This document shows positions 1-7,700 of a stretch of 8,668 bases of DNA, in pieces. Position 1 is the stretch's first letter; every line of letters starts with the position of its first letter. The notes below the pieces were generated by a model. That model was not told the origin of the DNA and made no database searches. It saw only the letters and a list, made by a program, of their open reading frames with translations. The stretch comes from JBCCSZ01 sp039199225 (lineage in GTDB: Bacteria; Bacteroidota; Bacteroidia; Chitinophagales; Saprospiraceae), in the NCBI GenBank assembly GCA_039199225.1, contig JBCCSZ010000327.1, forward strand, positions 1 through 8,668. The letters run 5' to 3'. The translations under genes were made by a program, and so were the position numbers.

Positions 1-15
1 CAAAATTTTGTAAAA

Positions 16-3000
16 ATGAAAGATTACACGGGATTCGAAATTGCTGTCATCGGAATGTGTGGTAGATTTCCAGGTGCTGGCGATGTTCAGACCTTTTGGA
101 AAAATCTGGCAGGGGGTAAAGAGTCCATTACCTTTTTGAGCGATGAAGAATTAATAAGCGAAGGAGAATCCCAACGCAACTTGGACAATCCCAGATACGT
201 CCGGGCCAATTCATTCATCGAAGATAAAGGGTGTTTCGATTCCAACTTTTTTGGATACCTACCGATCGAAGCTAGACTAATGGACCCACAAATGCGTATT
301 CTGCACGAATGCGTTTGGAAGGTGATCGAAGATGCTGGCTACGATCTCGAACGGGTTAAAGAAAGAATTGGTCTTTTCACCGGTGCCAAGGCCAATCTCA
401 ACTGGGAGGGCTACGCCATCATGGAAAATGCCGATAAGGAGATTGATGATTTTTCTGCAGAATTTTTACGAGACATCAACAACAGCAATACCAAGATTTC
501 TTACTTGTTGAATCTCAGAGGACCATCTGTGGCGATCAATACGGCCTGCTCGACTTCTCTGGTTGCCATCCAAATGGCGAGCAATAGTTTATTGCTGGGA
601 GAATGCAATATGGCCATCGCTGGTGGTGTCACCATTTACAATTATTCCAAGAGAGGATACATCCACGAGGAGGGAATGATCAATTCCCAGGATGGTCATG
701 TACGACCTTTTGATGCAACATCCAGTGGCGTTATTGGAGGAGAAGGTGCTGGTGTGGTGTTGCTCAAGAAATATAAAAATGCAGTGAAAGATGGCGACAA
801 TATCTTGGCAGTCATTCGCGGAACGGGCATCAACAACGATGGCAATGACAAGGTTGGATACACGGCTCCAAGTGTGAATGGACAAACGGAAGCCATTATG
901 ATGGCCCACAAGATGGCTCGCATCGATCCGAAGACAATCACCTATGTCGAAGCACACGGTACTTCCACCAAATTGGGCGATCCCATAGAAATCGAAGCGT
1001 TGACACGCGCTTTTGGCAAAAGCACCAATAAGTATTGCGCTGTAGGCTCCGTCAAAGGAAACATTGGCCACTTGGATGCAGCGGCGGGCATCACGGGACT
1101 CATCAAAACCGTACTGGCGATGCAACACAAACAGTTGCCACCAAGCATCAACTTCGAATCGCCCAATCCGAACATCAATTTTGAGCAGTCTCCTTTCTAT
1201 GTCAATGCAAAATTGAGCGAGTGGAAAAATGGACAGTTTCCCAGACGGGCAGGCGTTAGTTCTTTTGGTATTGGTGGAACCAATGCCCACATCCTTTTGG
1301 AGGAAGCGCCCAAGAGAGCGCAAACATCTGTCGGACGTCGTTACAACCTGCTTCCCGTATCTGCCAAGACAACCGATGCCCTAGCTAGAAACGTGGACAA
1401 CCTAAAAACTTTTCTTTCGGAAAATCGCGACATCAACCTAGCCGACGTAGCATACACCCTGCAGTTGGGGCGGAGCAGTATGGAATACCGACAAACCGTT
1501 GTTTGCAAAGATCACAAGGATGCCATCGAGCAATTGTCAGCATTAACACAAAAAGAGGCTGTAAGTGAAAAGCCACCAACGCTTGTTTGTATGTTCTCTG
1601 GTCAGGGGGCGCAGTACATTCAGATGGGACGCGATTTGTACGATCGGGAACCCTTTTTCCGCGAGCAAGTGGATCGCTGTTTGCAAATAGCCCGTCGCTT
1701 TACAGACCTGAATTTGAAAGAGGCCCTGTTTCCAACATCGGATGAAAATGCTCAATGGATCAATCAGACAGCTTATACACAACCCTTGCTGTTTACCATC
1801 GAATATGCACTGGCAAAGTTGATTCTGCAATGGGGCATTCAACCGGATGTACTCACCGGACACAGCGTTGGAGAATTTGCGGCGGCTTGTATCAGCGGTT
1901 TGTTTTCGTTGGAAGATGCCATGAAGCTCATCGTTCATCGGGGGCGCCTGATGCAAGGAGCGCCACACGGAAAAATGCTGAGTGTTCAGTCGACAGAAGA
2001 AGCGCTTGAGCCTCTTTTGAAAGACCATCCGGGTATCGCCCTGGCTGCGATCAACAGCTCCCAAAAGTGTGTGTTGGCAGGTAGCTCGGAAGCCATCGCT
2101 GCTTTTCAGTTGGCATTGGATGAGATGGGGTGGACAAGTAAAGCGGTAAGAACTTCTCATGCCTTTCATTCGCCAATGATGGATGGAATATTGGAAGATT
2201 TTCGGGCGGTTTTTACCGACATCCGATTCCAGCCCATGCAGATTCCATTGCTTTCCAATTTGTATGGCAGGCAACTGACCCAAACCGAAGCGGCGCAAGC
2301 TGAATACTGGGTACAGCACCTAAGACAGCCAGTCCGCTTTGCAGAGGGCATTGAACACATGCTGACCGATAAGCCCGCTTTATTCATCGAAGTAGGACCG
2401 GGGAAGACCCTAACCTCCTTTGTTGCCTCGCATCAAAAGAGAACGCGCATGCATCAAATGGTCAACCTGATGCGACACCCCAAAGAGGGCAGCGACGACC
2501 AGCAGCAACTGTTGAAGGGCATGGGTAAAATTTGGGAGTCAGGCATTCGTCCTGATTGGAAAGCACTGTACACAGAGCAGGTAAGAAGACGGGTTTCTTT
2601 GCCAACCTATTCCTTTGAAAAGACCGCTTTCCCCGTGCTGGTGGATGCCTTCCAATTGATCTCCGATGTGAGTGGCAACGTGGTTGAACTTAAGCGGTCG
2701 GATCGCAATAAGTGGTTTTATGCGCCGGTTTGGAAATTAGCTCCCCGCTCTTTGAACAGCCTACCCGAAGGAACTGCGCATTGCACCCTCCTGATTGGTC
2801 AGAACGCTTCGCTATCCACCATGTTTGAAGCCCAACTGTCGGCACGTGATGAGCAGCTGGTATCTGTTGTGCTGGGTGAAGGATTTGAGGTAAAGGGCGA
2901 CTGGACATATGTTGTGAACCCAGCGAGTGAAAGTGATTTCTTGCAATTGTATGAGGCGCTGTCAGTGCGCAATATTCAACCGACACAAATGATTCACGCC

Positions 3001-4536
3001 GGTGGTATAGGGGAGGTTGAAAGTACTGCGACTTATGATACTTATTTCTACAGTTTGGTCTATGCCATAAAAGCACACCAGCAAACGTATAGAAAGGATT
3101 TCTTTGAAAAAATTGTTTTGTTGACCTCTGCTTTGCAAGATGTCTATGGAGAACAAGCCCTGTCTCCCGTCAAAGCATTGCCGCTCAATTTGCTAAAGGT
3201 GGTATCGCAGGAACATCCGGATGTGCAAGTCAGTTGCATAGATTTGCCGGTTTCGGAGACCTACGACCAGCGATTGATTCAACAGATACAAGCGGAAATG
3301 CACTATGGGCTTCGCGGTCGAGTGTTGGCCTTTCGCGATGGACGTCGTTGGGAATTGGGCTACGATGGTGTGCCGACTTTGAACGATGAAACCTACCCTT
3401 GTTTTCGGAAGGGTGGTGTGTACTTGATAACGGGTGGTTTGGGAGACTTAGGATATACTGTTGCCGAATCACTCCTAAAGAAATTCGATGCCAAAGTGAT
3501 ACTATTGGGGCGGACTGCTTTGCCGACACCAGAAAAATGGGCAGAGCAATTGGCCGAAGGAAAATTGGAAGAAAAAATTACTGGGAAAATTGAAAAATTA
3601 TTGGCGCTGCAACAATGTGGTGGAGAGCTGTTGTACAAAGCTGCCGATGTGGCTAAGCTCGACGCCATGCAACAGGTCATCCAATCTTGTGAACACCAAT
3701 TCGGACCCGTTCAGGGTGTCATTCATGCATCCGGTGTGATTTCTGGCTTTACCATCACCACATTGAACGAACTCAAGCGCAAAGACTTCGAGACACAATT
3801 GTCGCCAAAGATCAAGGGCTTGGAAGTGCTGGTTGAACTTTTTGGTGCGCGTGCGCTTGATTTCTGTGTTGTCACTTCTTCTCTGTCTGCCGTCTTGGGT
3901 GGACATCGCTTGGGCGCCTATGCACCTGCGAATGCCATCATGGATCAATACATTTTGTCTAAGCGCAATCAGGGGCTTTTGAAAAACTGGATCAGTATTG
4001 ATTTTGATGGTTTAAACTTTGAGGGTTATGGCGATAGCAATGTCATCGAAGGAAGTGAAATTTTCGAAACGATCAATCGCTCTCTGAGCATTCGGGAACA
4101 CTTCTCTCAAATATTGGTATCAACCACCGATTTGCACAGCAGATTGCATAAGTGGCTGTACGATACAGAAGAGCCAGAAGAAGAATCAGACGTTGAAAAC
4201 TTCGACCTATCAGAGGCGCAGGATGCTGATGAAGCGGACGGGCTCAGTCCGGTTGAGCGTAAATTAATACAGATGTGGCAGGGCTATTTTGGTCGAACCG
4301 ATTTAAGGCCGGCAGATGACTTCTTTGATATTGGAGGTGACTCTCTCAAGGCATTGACAATGATTCAGCGCATACAAAAGGTTTTCAACGTACAATTGAC
4401 AGTAGCGGAGTTTTTTGACAAATCTGCTATTACGGAAATGGCAAAATTCATCGAAGCTCAACTTTGGCTGACGGAGCAAGACACAGATGCCGAAGAGCAA
4501 AACGCGCAAGAGAATAAGATAGAGATAATTATTTGA
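16..4536 (+). CDS. Type I modular polyketide synthase, one module: KS-AT-KR-ACP
   Basis: A 1506-residue cytoplasmic megasynthase that adds one malonyl-derived two-carbon unit to an incoming acyl chain and reduces the beta-keto group to a hydroxyl. Domains in order: KS about 7-432, AT about 523-815, KR (structural plus catalytic halves) about 904-1375, ACP about 1411-1482. All key catalytic residues are present. There is no DH, ER, MT or TE. The ATG at 16 puts the KS motif only about ten residues from the N terminus, as in many PKSs without an N-terminal docking domain. The five codons before it carry no stop, so a start left of the window cannot be excluded. No Shine-Dalgarno sequence is visible. 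The C terminus ends in an acidic tail closing with KIEIII, a plausible docking peptide for the NRPS encoded 31 bases downstream. The function is firm; the product and the upstream partner are unknown. Confidence 0.96.
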   Translation: MKDYTGFEIAVIGMCGRFPGAGDVQTFWKNLAGGKESITFLSDEELISEGESQRNLDNPRYVRANSFIEDKGCFDSNFFGYLPIEARLMDPQMRILHECVWKVIEDAGYDLERVKERIGLFTGAKANLNWEGYAIMENADKEIDDFSAEFLRDINNSNTKISYLLNLRGPSVAINTACSTSLVAIQMASNSLLLGECNMAIAGGVTIYNYSKRGYIHEEGMINSQDGHVRPFDATSSGVIGGEGAGVVLLKKYKNAVKDGDNILAVIRGTGINNDGNDKVGYTAPSVNGQTEAIMMAHKMARIDPKTITYVEAHGTSTKLGDPIEIEALTRAFGKSTNKYCAVGSVKGNIGHLDAAAGITGLIKTVLAMQHKQLPPSINFESPNPNINFEQSPFYVNAKLSEWKNGQFPRRAGVSSFGIGGTNAHILLEEAPKRAQTSVGRRYNLLPVSAKTTDALARNVDNLKTFLSENRDINLADVAYTLQLGRSSMEYRQTVVCKDHKDAIEQLSALTQKEAVSEKPPTLVCMFSGQGAQYIQMGRDLYDREPFFREQVDRCLQIARRFTDLNLKEALFPTSDENAQWINQTAYTQPLLFTIEYALAKLILQWGIQPDVLTGHSVGEFAAACISGLFSLEDAMKLIVHRGRLMQGAPHGKMLSVQSTEEALEPLLKDHPGIALAAINSSQKCVLAGSSEAIAAFQLALDEMGWTSKAVRTSHAFHSPMMDGILEDFRAVFTDIRFQPMQIPLLSNLYGRQLTQTEAAQAEYWVQHLRQPVRFAEGIEHMLTDKPALFIEVGPGKTLTSFVASHQKRTRMHQMVNLMRHPKEGSDDQQQLLKGMGKIWESGIRPDWKALYTEQVRRRVSLPTYSFEKTAFPVLVDAFQLISDVSGNVVELKRSDRNKWFYAPVWKLAPRSLNSLPEGTAHCTLLIGQNASLSTMFEAQLSARDEQLVSVVLGEGFEVKGDWTYVVNPASESDFLQLYEALSVRNIQPTQMIHAGGIGEVESTATYDTYFYSLVYAIKAHQQTYRKDFFEKIVLLTSALQDVYGEQALSPVKALPLNLLKVVSQEHPDVQVSCIDLPVSETYDQRLIQQIQAEMHYGLRGRVLAFRDGRRWELGYDGVPTLNDETYPCFRKGGVYLITGGLGDLGYTVAESLLKKFDAKVILLGRTALPTPEKWAEQLAEGKLEEKITGKIEKLLALQQCGGELLYKAADVAKLDAMQQVIQSCEHQFGPVQGVIHASGVISGFTITTLNELKRKDFETQLSPKIKGLEVLVELFGARALDFCVVTSSLSAVLGGHRLGAYAPANAIMDQYILSKRNQGLLKNWISIDFDGLNFEGYGDSNVIEGSEIFETINRSLSIREHFSQILVSTTDLHSRLHKWLYDTEEPEEESDVENFDLSEAQDADEADGLSPVERKLIQMWQGYFGRTDLRPADDFFDIGGDSLKALTMIQRIQKVFNVQLTVAEFFDKSAITEMAKFIEAQLWLTEQDTDAEEQNAQENKIEIII
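34..1311 (+). other. Ketosynthase (KS) domain
   Basis: This domain catalyses decarboxylative Claisen condensation between the upstream acyl chain and malonyl-ACP. It opens with EIAVIGMCGRFPGA, the standard KS entry motif. The acyl-accepting cysteine is C178 in TACSTSL. The two active-site histidines are H314 in EAHGTST and H352 in KGNIGHLDAAAG, and the domain closes with GIGGTNAHILLEE at about 418-430. Cys-His-His is complete, so it should be an elongating KS, not a decarboxylating loading KSQ or an inactive KS0. Confidence 0.95.
1582..2460 (+). other. Acyltransferase (AT) domain, predicted malonyl-specific
   Basis: This domain loads the extender unit onto the ACP. Visible motifs are FSGQGAQ (527-533), the nucleophile elbow GHSVGE with S617, HRGRLMQ with the carboxylate-binding arginine R642, and the specificity motif HAFH at 715-718, which includes the catalytic histidine. 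HAFH is the established malonyl-CoA signature, whereas YASH marks methylmalonyl. The module therefore carries its own AT (cis-AT) and is predicted to use malonyl-CoA. Confidence 0.9.
2725..4140 (+). other. Ketoreductase (KR) domain with structural subdomain
   Basis: This domain performs NADPH-dependent reduction of the beta-keto group. The structural half starts near PVW (904-906). The catalytic half carries the nucleotide-binding motif TGGLGDLG (1139-1146), K1265, S1289, Y1302 and N1306, a full SDR catalytic set with Ser and Tyr 13 residues apart. The B-type LDD motif is absent: HASGVISGF stands where HAAGVLDD is usual. The A-type tryptophan is also absent, with Leu in its place (SAVLGG), so the stereochemical type is not assigned. 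Between the LLGR motif and the DV motif lies a lysine/glutamate-rich insertion (about 1161-1195), a variant also known from other PKS KRs. Confidence 0.88.
4162..4242 (+). other. Acidic KR-ACP linker
   Basis: Residues 1383-1409 contain 14 Asp/Glu out of 27 and no Lys or Arg. They join the KR to the ACP and are probably a flexible, disordered tether that gives the carrier protein reach. The role is inferred from composition only. Confidence 0.6.
4246..4461 (+). other. Acyl carrier protein (ACP) domain
   Basis: This carrier domain holds the growing chain as a phosphopantetheine thioester. The attachment motif is DIGGDSLKA with S1443 as the modified serine. The surrounding helices (LSPVERKLIQMW before, LTVAEFFDK after) match the PP-binding family. 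A single ACP is present, with no tandem copies. Confidence 0.95.
4468..4533 (+). other. C-terminal acidic tail, candidate docking peptide of the PKS
   Basis: The last 22 residues (1485-1506) are Glu/Gln/Asp-rich and end in ENKIEIII, a short beta-prone hydrophobic run. Short linear motifs of this kind at the C terminus of an upstream subunit are known partners of beta-hairpin (TubC-like) docking domains, and one begins the next protein. The pairing is inferred from position and composition. Confidence 0.5.
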
Positions 4537-4567
4537 TGATTTATTTTTATATAAAGCTGAGCTAATC
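4537..4567 (+). other. Intergenic gap between PKS and NRPS genes
   Basis: These 31 bases are A/T-rich, with no terminator hairpin, no recognisable promoter and no GGAGG-like ribosome binding site before the ATG at 4568. The short spacing supports one transcript for both genes. The absence of a Shine-Dalgarno sequence fits Bacteroidota-type initiation. Confidence 0.6.
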
Positions 4568-4732
4568 ATGAAATTAGAAAATTTTATTTTTGAACTAAAA
4601 AAGCGCAATATTGAGGTAAAAGTTGTTGATGGACATTTGAAAGTCGGGATTCCAAAACGCATGGATGCTTCCGACATCATCCAAAAAATCCGGGAAAATA
4701 AAGCTGAGTTGATTGCATTCATCGAAGCATCC
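4568..4732 (+). other. TubC-type N-terminal docking domain
   Basis: The first 55 residues match the TubC N-terminal docking fold. Helix LENFIFELKKRNI is followed by a beta-hairpin (EVKVVDGHLKVGIPKR) and then helices ending in IRENKAELIAFIE. In known systems this domain binds the C-terminal peptide of the upstream synthase. The basic, strand-forming hairpin suits the acidic tail of the PKS before it. Confidence 0.8.
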
Positions 4733-7700
4733 CGTCGCACACAAACTCCTTATCAATCAATTGTAAAGGCAAGCGAAAAGCTGGAATACTGTTTATCCTC
4801 CAAACAGCAAAGGTTGTTTTTTTTGCACGAGTTTGACAAAAAATCTCTGGCATACAACATTTCAACTGCTTTTGAATTGGAAGGTGTATTAGACATCGAC
4901 CGATTGGAAAGTGCCTTCCGGCAGTTGATTGATCGCCACGAAAGTTTGCGGACCATTTTCCTGATGAAGGACATGGAACCTGTACAGCAAATACAGTCCG
5001 AAGTTGATTTCAAATTAGAAATATTTGATAGCCAATATTCTGTGCAAGAAACTTTGGATGCCTTTATTCGGCCTTTTGATTTAGAGGAGGAAATCCCAAT
5101 TCGAGCAGGTTTACTCCATCTTCCAACGGGCAATTACTTGCTGCTGATGGATGTTCACCACATCGTCAGCGACGGTCATTCGAATCGCATTTTAGTCAAT
5201 GATCTGATGGCGTTCTACCAAGGTCAATCCTTGCCGGAATTGAGTTTGCACTACAAAGATTATGCAGAATGGAGCCGCTCTGAAGAACAGTTGAAGCGAT
5301 TGGAGGCGCACAAGTCTTACTGGATGTCGCAGTTCTCAGAGGAGCATACTTTGCTAGATTTACCAACCGATTTTGATCGCCCTACCAAGAGCCGCCACAA
5401 GGGAGCATTGTGGGAGTTTGTTATTGGTCAAAAAGAGGTGACGCAATTGAAGCAGATTGCAGAAAGTGAGGGAGTGACGATGTATGTATTACTGCTGTCG
5501 ATCTATGCCATTTTTTTAAGTAAGTTGAGCAATGAAGAAGATGTCGTTATCGGCACACCAGTTGTCGGACGCCAACACGCAGAGTTGGAGCATGTCATGG
5601 GGATGTTTGTCAATACCTTACCCATGCGCATCAAGCCAGACAAAGCCCTTTCCTTTAAAGCCTTTTTGAGGTCGTTCAAAAAATATGTTCTGGAATGTTT
5701 CGAGCACCAAGAACTACCTTATGAAGAATTGGTGGAGGAACTACAATTGGATCGCGACATGAGCAGGAATCCCTTATTCGATGCCATGTTTAATTGCGAT
5801 ACCTTCGAAGAAATTAAAGTAGAGATTCCTGGCTTTTCCATCAAACCTTTTTCGATGGAGCATGAGGTTTCTCAATTTGATTTGACCCTGCTGTCTGTTG
5901 AAAGAGAAGGAGAAGTATTGATGTACTTCGAATATGATACAGCCTTGTTTGAAATGGCTACCATCAAACAATTCGAAGGCTATTTGCGTCAGATCATTGC
6001 CACTGTGAATGCCAACCCTGCAGTCTTACTATCTGAAATAAGTATTCTGTCAGAGCTAGAACAAAAGCAGTTGTTAAAAGATTTCAACGATACAAAAACG
6101 GACTATCCCAAAGAGGAAACCATTATTTCACTCTTTGAAAAACAAGTAAAAGAAACAGGGGAAAAAATTGCTATTCGATTTGAAGAAGAGACACTGACCT
6201 ACCAGCAACTCGACCAACTGGCCAATAAAATTGCCACTTATTTGGTGGAAGAAAAAGATGTTCAGGTGGGCGATTTGGTTGGGGTGATGATGGAGCGTGA
6301 ATTGTATTTGATTCCCTTTATTTTTGGCATCTTAAAAGCGGGTGCAGCCTATGTACCCATCGATCCCAAGTTTCCGCAGGAACGCATTCAAACGATCATA
6401 GACGATGCCGATTTAAAAGCATTCATTAGCAGGAATTCCCTGCTGTCGACAAAGATACTGGCTATCCCGGGCTTCGTAGACCTGGATGCAGCGTTGCAAC
6501 AAATCACTGCTCGCCCAGACTGCGTGTTGAATGCCCGGTATGCCAGCCAAAACCTGGCTTATGTGATTTATACCTCTGGTTCGACCGGCCAGCCAAAAGG
6601 TGTGATGATTGAACACCATTCCTTGGTCAACCGGATTGCCTGGATGCAAAAAAATCATCCGATTGGAACAGAAGATGTACTGATTCAAAAGACTCCCATT
6701 GTATTCGACGTATCTGTCTGGGAGTTGTTCTGGTGGTCTGTGACGGGTGCCTCTTTGTCTTTGCTGAAGCCTGGTGGCGAAAAGGACCCGGAGCAGATGA
6801 CTCGGTTGATTCAAAGAGACGGTGTGACGACCATGCACTTTGTACCTTCCATGCTGTCGGTCTTTTTATCGGACATCACGGAGGATTACGACTACACCCC
6901 GCTGTCTAGTCTTCGACAAGTGTTCACCAGTGGAGAGGCTCTCAAAAAAGAGCACGCTCATACCTTTGGAAAAACCATTCATCAGCACATCGGTACCCGC
7001 CTCATCAACCTCTACGGTCCGACGGAAGCGACCATCGATGTATCTTACTACGAATGCCAGTTTGACGACTTACCATCGAATATACCAATTGGCAAACCGA
7101 TTGATAATACTGCCTTATACATTCTCGATAAAAGCAACCATCCGGCGGCTATTGGTGTCAAAGGTGAATTGTGCATTGGGGGTGTCGGTTTGGCCAGAGC
7201 ATATTTGAATCGTCCAGAATTAACAGATGAAAAATTTGTTGAGCATCCTTTTATTCCAGGAGAGCGTATTTATCGAACAGGCGATCTGGCCCGCTGGCGC
7301 AAAGATGGCAACATCGAGTTTTTGGGCCGCATTGATCACCAGGTCAAAGTCCGTGGGCATCGCATTGAGTTGGGAGAGATTGAAGCTAGAATGGGTAGGC
7401 ATCCCAATATTACGGAAGCTGTAGTGGTTGTGGATAGCCATAGAGAAGAACAATTTCTATGTGCCTATTATGTTTCCGATCAAGTCTTAGAGGATGCGCA
7501 TATTCGAACGTTTCTCCGCGAGGGATTACCTGATTACATGGTACCGACTTTTTACCACCGAATGGATGAGATGCCTTTAACAGGAAATGGTAAGCTCAAT
7601 AGAAAGGCACTGCCCAAAATATTTTTGAACCTTCATACAGAAAATGAATATGTACCTCCCAAGGATGCCGTTCAACTCAAATTGACAGAAATTTGGGCAG

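Noticed and set aside
1..15. AAATTTTG resembling the Bacteroidota -7 promoter element TAnnTTTG
   Set aside because: It has one mismatch, lies only a few bases before the start codon, and has no visible -33 element. It is more likely chance A/T-rich leader.
589..1323. Open frame of 244 codons on the minus strand inside the KS-coding region, with smaller ones at 696-941 and 942-1178
   Set aside because: They lie antisense to a strongly conserved KS domain, encode no recognisable protein and overlap one another, as expected for shadows.
1543..2319. Open frame of 258 codons on the minus strand inside the AT-coding region
   Set aside because: It is antisense to a complete AT domain, and its composition (Cys, His, Arg and Gln-rich) is typical of a shadow frame.
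4537..4567. Possible terminator or promoter between the two genes
   Set aside because: There is no GC stem followed by a T-run and no convincing promoter. AGCTGAGCT is too short a symmetry to count.
4303..5133. Minus-strand open frames spanning the junction of the two genes (4303-4740 and 4753-5133)
   Set aside because: They run opposite to the ACP, docking and C-domain coding sequence and show no domain or start signal.
6413..7208. Open frames within the A-domain region (6413-6838 minus, 6840-7208 plus in another frame)
   Set aside because: The A-domain motifs A3 to A6 are continuous in the main frame across this stretch, so these are out-of-frame artefacts and not frameshift remnants.
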